A program made the translations under genes and the position numbers. From Neonectria sp. B-13 (taxonomy: Eukaryota > Ascomycota > Sordariomycetes > Hypocreales > Nectriaceae), in the NCBI GenBank assembly GCA_002682825.1, contig NOKP01000007.1, positions 744,001 to 808,000 of the forward strand: a stretch of DNA of 64,000 nt, in the 5' to 3' direction. Below, piece after piece: positions 34,409 to 45,873 of the stretch. Every line of letters begins with the position of its first letter. Within the stretch, counting starts at the first letter, position 1. The notes below the pieces were generated by a model. The model made no database searches and was not told where the DNA came from. It saw only the letters and a program-made list of their open reading frames with translations.

Positions 34409-34527
34409 ACATACGACCATCGCCCTCAGAGAATACAGGATCCCGTCTGCTCTCCCAGGGTCAAGCTGAGGAGCGCTTGAGTAGTAGCTAGGTCGGTGAC
34501 GACTAGCGAATGCCAAGTGTTGTATGT
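34409..34527 (+). rRNA. 5S ribosomal RNA (variant isotype)
   Basis: A 119-nt sequence collinear with fungal 5S rRNA from ACATACGACC at the 5' end to GTTGTATGT at the 3' end; these termini form helix I. GGATCCCGTC (34439-34448, with the following TGCTCTCC) and the internal control region GGTCGGTGACGAC (34491-34503) match the family. Helix II pairs CCTCAG (34424-34429) with CTGAGG (34466-34471), and the outer helix of the other arm pairs CGCTTG (34474-34479) with CAAGTG (34514-34519) with one G-U. These helices differ in sequence from the usual forms yet remain paired, so this looks like a functional variant, not a decayed copy. Dispersed 5S genes of several sequence types are known in Neurospora and relatives. 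Confidence 0.92.
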
Positions 34528-34533
34528 CTTCTC

Positions 34534-34545
34534 TTTTATCTTTTT
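34534..34545 (+). terminator. Pol III terminator of the 5S gene
   Basis: TTTT (34534-34537) and TTTTT (34541-34545) lie 7 and 14 nt beyond the 5S 3' end, as expected for RNA polymerase III termination. Confidence 0.7.
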
Positions 34546-37500
34546 GCGATACCCGAGTTCCTTTCTTTCTCTGTGTCTATCTTCGTCGGCCAAGCCCCTA
34601 TGTCTTGTGATGAATGATGGCGGATGATGATGAGTTGTCATATAGGAAGAGGAAGGAAGGATAGTTAGTGGCTAACCACGTAGTATTGCCTTGCCATACT
34701 CCAGCCACCCTCAATACTTCCTTTTCTCTTCTCTTTCTCTTTCGTTGGAGTCTGTCACTGCAGTTCAACATTCATTGCTGCTATTCTCGAGCAGTCCAAC
34801 CCTTTGAGTTATAAATGTAGAGACCTCCGCAGCCCAGAAGCTCGGGTCTCACTCATAGCAACAACAGGTGAGGAGAGAATCTAATGATATATCAATGCCA
34901 TGAACATGAAATTGAGTAAACTGTGTTGTAAGATATGGAGAGCAAAGAACATCGCGTGCTATCAATAGTTACGGGATCACAACGATTGTTGTGTAAGATA
35001 TATCCAAACCTCAGTGAAGCTCTGAGCATGCTCGTACGAGTCCATGATGCAACAAGGAATTTGTTCATTAACACAAGTGCCTTATCTGGGTTTGCATTTC
35101 CTGTCAAACATTCGGGTTCGAATACCGTGATTTATTTGTTACTGTAACGTTCTTGGCATCCGGCATGGGAGAGTTAGAGGTTGGGACCAAGGAATGCAAC
35201 ATGTATATAAGACGTGCGGCAACACCACTCTCAAGGATCGTTTACTCTTCGATGCAATAAGAAGCCAAGGATGATATCACTATTTGTATCCATAACCGAT
35301 AACGTTGACTACCAGTTTGGCCTGTTTCTGGCAAACATTGACGAAACGGAACGTCTCGACTTACACCAGCAACGACCAGTTCGAAACGGAGAGCAGGAAG
35401 CCATCCGACGCCACCGTCATTTAATTGGGACACTACACAACGAATGCGCTAGAATACAATTGAACGAAGTACATGTATTCGCTCTTGCTCCAGCCCAGCG
35501 ATCATCTACCCCAAGCAGGTAGTTTGCCACGTCGGGTAGCTCTGGCATGTCACAGTCCTCGGCATGTCACTGCGGTTCCATCTCACGTGTCCCCCCTCGG
35601 AGAGAACTCTGACTGCGTGGGGCTTTTAAACCGCACGTGGCGCCGATGGCAAGCCATCAAAGCTGCCTGGAGATCGCCCGCGATGCTGGAATAGTGCATT
35701 GCCAAGAGGGCTTGGGGGCGAGGAGAACGCCCAACCCGCTTCTTTCCCGGCTTCCATCCGTGGAGAAGCTTCCACGTGGTGGCCACAACAATGACGAGCG
35801 GTACATTGTCTACAACGAGAGTCATGGAAGAGAACTTGCCCTAATGTCCAGACACAATGCACTGGGACTCCAATTCGGACAGGCATACACACACACCCTC
35901 AGCTTTGACCTCTGCAGGCGCACCACGAAACCGCCATCATGACGAGGTATGGGGGCGTACCATTCTAGCCATGGGGAGGGAAAGAGGTCGCGCCGTGGCA
36001 TCTTCCCGTGCGCCGGCGAGGGAGCTGACAGAAACCCCAAGGTCAAGCGCCGCCGGATTCACGTCCTCTTTGCCTCGGGTCAAAATTAAATCAATTAACT
36101 TGGTCGCAAGGACATGGTCGTCCCGAGCGTCATTGCCCGAGGTACTCCGTAGACCGGGCACTCTTCCTCGAATCGGCAGGTTTTGGCGCTCCCCAAGCTC
36201 CTCCTTCTTAAGGTTCAACCCCGGCTTTTACCTCGGGGTCTCTGACACACGTCGGAATTTGGCAGGGAATTTCGGAAAACCTCTTGGTTTGCGCCCGGCT
36301 CGCGCACGGTCAGCATCTCGCGTTGGACCAAAGTTTACGCAAGTCAACCACGGGCTTGGCAAACGATGCAAGACAATTGGTTGCGTTAATTGCCCTCGCT
36401 CGAGGTGTTACGTGAAATGTACGTACGCGCACATGCAATTCTAAGCAGCTGAGAGCCGGCACCTGCGGGTGATTATTGGGGCGGAGTGGTCGAGATGCTC
36501 TCAGATCTTCCAGCCGTTTGGATCGATTCCTCTCTGCTCTCAGTCGGATGGAGCCCCTCCGTCATAGACCGCGACTCGACCCTTCTAGTTGGGCCCAAAG
36601 GACCCATCTTCTCGCCCTAACATGTCGTCCGCTGGAGACTGAAAGAGCCCTACGAGTGAGTACCCATACGAAGTTTGCTGCAGAGCATCATGCACCACGC
36701 GGATTTCACGTGTCGGTGCGGTGCGACTGCCGGCAGACATTCCGGTTTTAAGTAGGGCTCTTAGTGTCGGTGGATAGCGCGAAACCTTAGGATCGGGTCG
36801 CAACCGAACATGTTTAGCTCTGGACGCCAGGCAGCGAGCGTCAAGGCGCGCGAGATGGTTGTTGACGGTTGACCTGTTGGACTGCCCTTAGTAGAACCGA
36901 CCGCGGACCGACCAACGACCGAGTGACGGAGGGCCCCACCCCGGAGCACCCGCGGATGACAAGCCGGACCGACGCCAGCTAGGAGCGCCTGTGATTGGCG
37001 AGGAGGTGACCTACATGGCCTAGCACGGGTTCACGTGCTGGTGGAGAGCTGGTACAAGCGGTACATGCTCGCGGTACCTGGCCATGGCCTCGCGTGGCTT
37101 CGCCTTGGGCTCTGGAGCTAGCGACGGGGCTCGAGTCGGGGGCTTCACCGGAGGTCAGAATGCAAGCCTACTACTGTGCAACGGAGCCAGTTGAAGGAGA
37201 ACAGGGGGCGTCACCGAGCCGCGCCAGCGGGAGATACTGGAAAGTCGGGGGGAGGCGGCGACCGTTGGGAAGGGCGCAGTTAGTTGCCTTTGGCTGGCTG
37301 CTCTTGTTGGGGGTTTTATTTCCAGCGCCCAACGCATCGCCATTTTAGCCTTGTTGATAGACGGTACTGGAGGATTAGACGTGCAAATAGCATTCACTAT
37401 TTCATGGAACCAAGGCACCCTAATTATCTCCCACCTGCCTTCTGTCCCCGGTCCTCTGTCCTCGGTCATCTGTCCTCTGTCCTCGGTCCTCGCCGTCGGA

Positions 37501-37977
37501 CTCGCCTCCGCTTGTCAGGAGCACGAAATGCGAAATGTCGGTATGAGCGCGCGTCGAGTGAATCCGCAAAATGTAAGCACTGTACTTTGTGGCGCACAGT
37601 TGGGTGGGTTTAATGCCTGTCTTGGTACTCCGTACTCCGTAGTGGTCGGGGGCCTCATCTTCAGCCCCCCACTTTCCGATATTCGTCCATGGAAAATTAC
37701 GCGGCAATGCGGAGTGTGGGAATTACGGATACGCAACGTTTGGGTTTTCTTTGACATGGGCGTTTTCTTGTAGGTAGCCAATGCACCGGGTGGTGAAAAT
37801 CACAAGCTGCAACGGCCGGCAGACGCCCGAGGCCAGTTGCACTTTATTTTGGGTGGTCACAAGAGGATGAAGAAAATTCTGCAGCGAGACCGGAACGGAC
37901 AAAAACAAAAACAAACAACATGACGGCAAGAGTGGGATGTGTGTGTATCTAGGTATCTATTTTCTGGTGGTGTGGCG

Positions 37978-38030
37978 GTGGTGGTGGTGCTCCCCCTCCT
38001 CCTCTGTCTTGGGTGGTGCACCACCACCAC
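37978..38030. repeat. GTG/CAC inverted repeat
   Basis: A GTGGTGGTGGTGC run (37978-37990) is matched by GCACCACCACCAC (38018-38030) with a 27-nt pyrimidine-rich loop. Inside the 3' arm GGTGGTGCACCACC (38012-38025) is itself a perfect palindrome. A cruciform or RNA hairpin is possible; no function is assigned. Confidence 0.7.
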
Positions 38031-38723
38031 TAGTAAAAAAAAGAATTGTCACCGCGTGATTATGAAGGACTTGGTAGGATGTATCAGTTCCCAATGCTGG
38101 ATGACGTGCCCAGCCTTCGCCAGAGTGGGTAGCCCACTTGCGGGAGAAAGATTCTAGAAACTCTTGCAGGGTTAGCGACTCAACCCTCGTAGATTCGAGA
38201 GTGTGCACTGGGGGAGTCTCTGATTGGCCATCCTAGTTCTTGGATGGGTTGAGGCTTGTCGAGTTGTGCCGCTGCAACTTCGCAGTGGGTGTCCTCCCCC
38301 ATTCGCTGGGGGGCGTCGCCGCTCGGCCAAATCTCACACTAGATCTGAGGTCGGTGTCGCCTGTATCGGCGAGCGCAACCCTTCTGTGGCCGTTGTGCCT
38401 CAGCGCGCGTCAGCGTGCGTTCAGTGGTACAGCCCCACTAACCCTTCGGCCCTTCCAGGCTTCCGGCCTGACCAGTCCAGTTCTCGTCTATTCATACGCA
38501 CAAGAAAGGGGCCTCGCAAGGAACCAAGTTCTGGCCGTCTAAGCAGGAGAACCGTTGTCGGTCCGACTTCGTCTCGGTCAATGCAACACAACACGCAGCC
38601 ACGTTATGCGTCCACTGCTCAGAAAGTAGTCACGCCAAGGAACTTGATTCACCTCCCTGTTTGGATACCAACCAACACCAACGTTGCCCGCTCCACCATT
38701 GAATAACACCGAAAGGTATTAAT

Positions 38724-39088
38724 ATGTATACTTCGCAGAAAACCCGGCATCTCGCCCTGCTCATAGCCTGTTTTGCCGTAGGTCAATTCCAAATCGCAAT
38801 CACAGCCCCCACTGCGCGCAACAACCGATGCCGTGCGGGTTCGGAGAGGATAGGTATGTTCGTATTACATCCAAGCCTTCAATGGTGGGATGAGACACGC
38901 TTATAGAAACAAGCATGGTCCGAGCCAGAAGCCCCCCAGATTATGACGTAGGCTGCTTCCTCTTCCCGCCGCTCAGTTCCCACCCAATCGTGACACCCCG
39001 GATCTCGATGCCGATTGTGATGGCCGCCCCAGGGAACCCTTTTTCTCCTTCTTCATTAATTGAAAATGTGACAGCCTTGCATCGTTGA
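38724..39088 (+). CDS. Tentative small secreted protein, two exons
   Basis: Exon 1 (38724-38853) encodes MYTSQKTRHLALLIACFAVG and on, a plausible signal peptide with a hydrophobic core and a small-residue region (ITAPTA) after it. It ends at a good GTATGT donor. A 53-bp intron (38854-38906, acceptor TATAG) joins a second exon to the stop at 39086-39088, total 103 residues with few Cys. The branch site is weak (TGAGA). No homology is recognised and the flanking DNA is non-coding in character, so this is a candidate only. Confidence 0.25.
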
Positions 39089-40049
39089 CGCTGGTTGTCA
39101 TCATCATCGCGAATCTGTCCATCATCCTGACCTGAACTAGCAAGTGTTGTTCTCCTCGTGGTAACCCTTTAAAACGCAGAAGCTTAACCCCCCACACCCA
39201 TCCGCTGATCCAGCTTTACGAAATATGTCCCATTTGGGCAGTTCGCCCAGCAGCTAACTAGGTGATTTGGAGGGGCGCCAGAAAATGATATCCAAAGCTG
39301 TCATGACTTTAAACTTCGATATTTCTGATAAGCAGTGACGCTCACTTTACTGCGCGAACACGTCGACCCCTTCCCTTTCTGCACCGCTCCGTCCGTATCA
39401 CACCCTTCACCAGCAACCACCGTCGGGCTAAAAGGCGGTAAGGTTCCTGTCATAAAAGCCACAGATGCAGAGATGCTCTCATCACGAAATTGCAGATTTG
39501 GAGGTGAGACGGCGGACCGGCAGCCAGACAGTAAACGAGACCCAACCAAGCCGCATGCCCGCCACGCATGTCATCAATGCCGTCCGAGTTTTTCTCCCCG
39601 GCCAGTGACGTCTTGCCCTGCCATCGTGTTGTCGATGTGTCGTGTCTTGCAGGGCCAAGCAGGGTGCTTGACGGCGGTGTCATGTACGTACATGCACCGT
39701 GCCGTCCTTTAGCGCACCTCCAAGGGGTCCCTGTTCAAATCCCCGCGGAGTCTCCCTCTGCTCGGAGTCTCTCCTGTTCTGTACCTGCCGTTAAAGGGAC
39801 CCTGGCCGGACACCCAGAAACAGCGTGTGGGTTTGGTGTGCAGGCAATTGGTATTCGGGGTTTGCTCGTCCCGGAATCTTCTCGTGCGTGCGCGGCTACC
39901 AGAACCAGGCTACGTCAGGCCGGGACGAGGCCCTGGATCGAATGCGGTTCCGCACAGCACAACCCTCCGTACTTGACGCTTCCCCGGGCCCGCGGACTGT
40001 TTCCGGCGGTCGGACAATTTAATAATTAACCGGAAATAATTGGATAGCG

Positions 40050-40086
40050 GGAAGGATGGAAGGAGGGAAGGAGGGAAGGAGGGAAA
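40050..40086. repeat. Purine microsatellite (GGAGGGAA)n
   Basis: GGAAGGA/GGGAAGGA units repeated about four times on the plus strand; pure purine tract of about 37 nt. Confidence 0.85.
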
Positions 40087-40970
40087 ATTACTTTGTACTC
40101 TCATTCTTACCCCAGATCGTTCCAGAGCTCAGTTCGCGGGTGAGCGGGGGAGGGCGGCTACCCGTTCAGATTAACAAAACCTAGAACCTAAAAAACGGTT
40201 CCCCAGATATTCAGAAACGCCAGATGAGGGGGGGGCGTGCGGCAGCCCGCCAATGTGACCCGAGTCAATGACGGAAAAAGACCGAAGCATTCTTTCGCCT
40301 GGGAGCTCGGGGCGTGAACCTGGGTGGTCGGTCACAAGGCTTCGAGTGGTTTCTTGCTCTTGTCAAAGGATTCCGCGCACGACCTCGTGCCCTGCAAACG
40401 GGGTTGTCCTTGGTGTTTACATTATGGGCCTTTCCTAGCCGACGAGGAGTTTTGCGTGAAACGGCGCTGAGATGCTAAAATCGGACGCTCACACGGCCGG
40501 CTTAGACACGCCCTGTGACTCGCGAGGGGTGGGTGAGCGATATAGCTCCCTCCTCTCAGCCTTGGTGGCCCCGTCTGGATTGACTCGAGGAGAGGTACAT
40601 GGGCTGGCTGGTGAGGTACTCGACAGGACGAGCTATGAACAAGCTTCATCTAAAATGCGGCTGCCTGAAGCTGTTTCGTCCACCCATTACCGACGGAACT
40701 ACGTACTATGTATGCATCGGAGGGTTTCCCGACAAGGGTATGCGGTTTTTCTTTTTCTTTTCCTCCTCCCTGTCGGTGTATCCTCCGAACGCCTCGCAGC
40801 ATGTCAAACTCGATTATCAGTCGAGAGTTAGCATCTGTCAGGCGGTGAAAGAGTGGCTGCATCCTCGGTCCAGGAACACGGCTTAGAAACCAGGGACCTC
40901 GATGACGGAAGCATCAAGCAACTGGCGGAGCATGGGGTAACAAACATCATTGCCATAGCCCGCAACCAAC

Positions 40971-40994
40971 AATGCCAATGCCAATGCCAATGCC
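40971..40994. repeat. (AATGCC)4 tandem repeat
   Basis: Four perfect AATGCC hexamers in non-coding sequence. Confidence 0.9.
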
Positions 40995-41453
40995 GTCGCG
41001 AACCCTTGTCGGCTGCCACACCACACACACTCGCCCTCCTCTGACTCGACCCGCCATGGTAGGTACAGCGCCGTCCTCGGCGCACCGTCCATTCCCAACG
41101 TAGTCGTGCGTCCTCTCTGCCCCCAACACGAGACACGTCCCCAGATTCCGAAAGGGGCATCCGGGGTTATTTGCCGCGCCTGGACCAAGATAAATAAATC
41201 ACTTGATTTAATTACGCCTTGTTCCTCGGCCCAGCGCGGAAAACGCGGAGACGCGGAGCAAGAAACCTGGGGAAGCACGGCAGTCGAAAGTCTTCCATCC
41301 ACGTGCTGGGCAGGCACTCCGACATGACCCGAGCCGAACTGGCCCGAATCTTCGGTGACTTGTACCTACTGCCCAGGTACGGCTGATCGCTGACAAAAAC
41401 GCAGCGGTTTTCGGCGCTGCTGCTGCAAACCGCACCATGCCATGTGAGAGGGA

Positions 41454-41474
41454 ACTGCACTGCACTGCACTGCA
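41454..41474. repeat. (ACTGC)4 tandem repeat
   Basis: Four perfect pentamers in non-coding DNA. Confidence 0.9.
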
Positions 41475-44400
41475 GCGCAGTTGCATCGGGTTGCTGGCGC
41501 CGTAGTGGCAGGGCTAGGGGATCTGCTGCTGGGTGGTTAAGCATTTTCCCAGTTGAGAGTGGTCTTGCTCGAATAGGCAATCCCGCGTGGGAGTGTTTCA
41601 GTGGGCGAGTGACAGTGACGTACGAAGCACACACAAACAGTTTGAGCGCCATGGCAACGAAGGCAAAGCAATGAGAAGAATACCTCGCCAGTCGCGGCTG
41701 TTCCTGCCTCGCCTGCTCCGTTCATTCTCAACAGGTCACGCCCGTCGAAAACACTGACGATGCTCATGACGGGAGTTGCAGGCATCGAAAAGTAGGATCC
41801 TGGTGCACCAACCCAACCACATTGACACCACCACAGGCCCGACGCAATCAGCCCCAATGCATGCAGGGTCCATTGATGGCGACGTCTCCGTCCCCGTCCC
41901 GCCTGTAAGGTTCGAATTGACTTTAATTGATTTGAATTGATTAATTCTTCCATTAAATTCCTGCAAATTCGCTCGCAGCCGACTAAAAGCCGCTCAGGGT
42001 CCTGGGGCCGAGGAGAGACACCGACTCCCGATCTTGTGCCCCAGTTTACCCGGCTAAATGTTAGCCTCGATGCTTGGCTTGCGTGCTGGCGTCCAGGCAG
42101 CCTTTTTCACACATCAAATACTACTGCGGAACAGGGCCACACGCCCCTCCTTTGCCAGGATTGCTGACTAGTCGCCCCTCTAGGCCTCCCTGACGACTCA
42201 AGGAAAACTCCAGTAATAATGAATAATATTCAATGGATAATAATAACAATAAAACCCAATCAATATGAAAGGAGACTCAGATGAAATAAAAAGCAAGTGC
42301 GGGAAAAGAAGTGGCAGGGCTAAAAACTTCCCTCTTAGCTGCGCACACCCCTCTCCCCTTGGCATGTGCCTTTATTCTCCTTCTGTTCCTCGATCCCGCC
42401 TCCAGGGAAGAGGGGGGGCCCATGGAAAAAGCAATCGGAAAAGCAAAAAAGAAAGAAAGATGGACGCGCCCCCGCCGGAAAAAAGGTCACACGCAAACGC
42501 CGCCGCGGGGACGTGTCCGAGATTCGCTCCGCAAGTACTTCGTACACCATCTCACGGGGCACGGTTCAAGGTCATCAGCATTTACGAGATTTTGCGGGGG
42601 GGACGGGGGAAGAGGAAGAGAACCCTTTTTATTTTTCGACGTAGACGCGGTAGACGCACGCATTTTAAATCACCCGTTGACCGTTCTTTCCAACCCCATG
42701 CGAGTGTCCTGCACCCTGCGCCCTTACCGACATGCCAAGATGCCTGCGCAGGCGGGACTTGGTTGACCTACCTGTCTAGGAACAGGGCGCTGCAGGTTTC
42801 CCCAGACAAGCCCAAAGCGGAGAGGCGTCGTTTTCTCGCTGCTGCTTTTTGGGACAACAAGACGGTCATTTTGGTGGTAACCCACTTGGCCGACCCATCA
42901 GATAGCCCGAACAAATCCGATATTAGATGTCGAATGTAATTAAAACCCCATCAATTCAAGAGGCAAGAAAAATAAAAATAAAAATAAAAATGTAATCCCC
43001 AATTATCTCCACTATCCCGGCAGGCAGAGAGAGCCGCCGGGCGTCATTGCTCACATTCCTAGCTACTCTGCCCAATCATTTCGTTATGGCACTCCTCCCA
43101 ACTGTGGTTCAGCCATCAGCACCCATCGCAATGGATGTGATCGCGATCGGTTCAAGCCACACACGACATTCATCATCCTCTTCTCTCCCTCTCTCCCTCT
43201 CCTCCCCCTTCTCCCTCGCAGGGGCGAATGGGCGTGTGGGGAAATCCGAACCAAGGGTCCCCGAAGTTCAAGCAGAAACCCAAGAAGCGCCACACGCCCC
43301 CAGTTCATTGCGGCTCCGCAATGTTTGTGCGATCCATAACCGCCTCCCTTTTAGCCCCAGCCTTGCCGTGGAGCATGTGAGAGGAGGATGAGTTTTTCCT
43401 CGCTCCGAGAGGGGCGTGTGTGGCCTATGACATGCGCCGCAAAGTCAGTGCCGGGACGAACGAGGCCCCGTCTGGAATCCGGCTTTGAGGGGACCGAGCT
43501 TTGGGATGATCGGCAAAGACTCCGGACGACGAACCGTGTTGGAGAGCAAACTCGCCCCGGACACCACATGGAAAGCCCCGTTTTTGGTGGTCCTTCTGTG
43601 GCATTACTGCGGAGGGACTCGTAGATCCATCTCTTGAGAACCGCGACTCATCCACTGTTTTACGCGTCTCCGTCCAGATCCAGAGCGCTTCTCCCGGTTC
43701 CTCCGATGGAAGCGTCTCCGCCGTAGCTCCGCCCACGCCTCAGGGACGGGGCGCCGGTCTTCGTCGGCCCGGCATGACGAGGCTGCCCCGCTCTCCAGGC
43801 ACGGGGCAAGCCACAGACCCATCGCACCCCCGTGACCAGGTCCTATGCTCGATGGAGGCGGTGGTGGCTTTGTTTCGTCCTGCGCCGCACTCACTCAGGT
43901 GCCAGAGGCTTAGACCCAGCATCTGGGATTGCCAGGGTCCCCTGTTGCACCCTAGCAGGACATGAGGTGAAGGAGTCTCTACCCGAATCACCGAAAGCAC
44001 CGAACCAAGGAGGCGGGTACTCTGCCGTGGCAAGTCAGTGTTAATTAGGCCGACGGATAGAGAGGGCCACCTTGGATGCAATGCCGATGCCGAGATGCGA
44101 TGGGCCAGGCGATAGGCCATGCAATGCGACGGACGATGCGATCCAATCAGGTCTACAGTATCGCGGGGCTCGTGTCAGCGACAGCCTCACGCCCCCCGAG
44201 CCCCGTGAGACCAGCAACAAGACGAACAATTCTGCCAGTGCTCCATGACCGGCCGGACCGTCTCCATCAGGTCCCCATACCCGTGGGACCGCCGTCTGTC
44301 ACGTTCTCCATCGTCTCGACTCGTCTCGCCAGACAGATCGACCTCCCAGTGCCGAACACCCAGACTCCCAGCTTGGCAAATCCCATCCAGTCCGTTCAGC

Positions 44401-45873
44401 GCGAAGAGTGCCCTGCTTGCCTGCGTTCCAGGCCTTGCTGGTAGTTCTCCACAGAGGCGCGCCACCTCAGACATCCAACCCAAACCCAGCTATTTCCACA
44501 GCGCAACGACCACTAACTCAACAGCGACCGGGGGCAAGTGCTTTTATCCCTCTCGTCCCCTTCAGGCCCCCTTCACCGCCGCCTCTGGGTCTGCCAGCGA
44601 CGAACCAACCAGCGCCAGCGCCGTTGTTGCGTTGCAGCACCCGTCTCCCCATCGCCAATGCAAGTGACCACCAGACTACTGTACAGCATGCGCATCCGTA
44701 GAGTCATACCTTGGGTATTAGGCACGAATACAGACAAATCCCCATCACCCATCAAACCCAGTGACTCAACAACAAGGTTGGATGGGCTCCGCAGCCCGTG
44801 AGCTGGCTGCGGTGGAGATGTAACAATGCAGACCAACATGTCAAGGATGCCTCAACCTGCAGATTCCTAAAAACTCTCTCTGTTAAGCGCACCAGAAGTA
44901 TTCGTAAACTTCGTCGCTTGTAGCTGATTACGGGCCTTCCAAGGCACCCTTGCGCTGTGAAGTCCCCAAACCATGACTCCCAGCCTCTAGCCATCCATGC
45001 ACGTCATCATCGCCGAGTCCCTACGCCCAGTCGTATTGCTGCTACTGCTGCTGAAAAGTCATCATCATCACAAGCTCATCGTCCGAAATACCTAGCGACA
45101 ATTGAGCACGCAGTCACTGGCAGTCACTTGACATCAAGGAGATGATTTTGTTTGAATCTCTAACGTTGAATTTTATTCATGTTTTTGAAAAAGCTCTTTT
45201 CATGGACATTCGCCTTTTTGCGATTTTTTTATCGACTGCTCGTTTTAGTTTCTTTTAGAGGAGCTGCCCCTCCCATCTTGGTGTTTTTCTCGGCCTCTCC
45301 ACTTTTGTCCTCTCCGCTTTGCTCCTTTATCTTTGCTTCGATTTGCAAAAATTCAGTCGAGGTTCCATAGTATTGAAGCATGGCTCCGCCGCCCCTCTCT
45401 TGCGTGTCCTCCTCCCAAGGTTGCCCTCGGTCCTCGCGTCTTCGTCGTCACTAGAGTACACACTACCATTGCCCTGAGCTTGTGATAACTGATGAAAAAG
45501 AAAATCAAATCGCACGTGAAATGATCCGGGCCAGTAGAGGCCAAGTGATGAGACCATGGTATCATACGTGGGTAACGCCGCCATGAGTGCAAAAAAAAAC
45601 AAATCAAAAAGTGAAACCGACTCGCATCAGATGTCGGACAACGGAGGCCTCGTAGACCACCAGTCCGATTATGATAATTTCGTAAAGAGCTGCAAAATGC
45701 AGCTGAAGAAAACGCTTAATGCTTCGTGTGATGCCGTCTCGTGCGCCGCCCAAATGTACACGGCAGGCCTCACCAGAGGCCGTGCCAAATGAGTTCCGCG
45801 AAGGGGTATAAGCTGTCGATATGCGTGTGATTGCTGTCCGGGGGTATCATGATGTAATAGTGTTTGTTATTCT

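Larger units (their letters stand above)
34546..45873. other. Gene desert of about 11 kb
   Basis: No recognised protein gene between the 5S gene and the DUF3295 gene. The longest ATG frame is 42265-42939 (+, 224 codons), very basic and of low-complexity character; I do not support it. A tentative two-exon small gene at 38724 has its own entry. The stretch 44240-44690 is C-rich, leader-like, and ends in a 36-codon ORF (44688-44797) before a GTGAGC donor. AT-rich patches lie at 41920-41960, 42215-42270 and 42945-43000 (AAAAT repeats). TACTCCGTA-type motifs occur at 36143 and 37626. Confidence 0.5.

Noticed and set aside
35090..35130. tRNA-like T-loop GGGTTCGAATACC
   Set aside because: The flanking bases do not form a T-stem and no A-box or acceptor stem was found.
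39725..39755. Possible tRNA B-box (CTGTTCAAATCCCC)
   Set aside because: T-stem does not pair and no cloverleaf can be built upstream.
42265..42939. 224-codon ORF in the desert
   Set aside because: Starts at ATG but is highly basic, low-complexity and without family features; open by base composition.
45556..45792. 78-codon ORF near the DUF3295 3' end
   Set aside because: ATG-started but without family resemblance, and lying in the 3' flank of the convergent gene; too little to support a gene.
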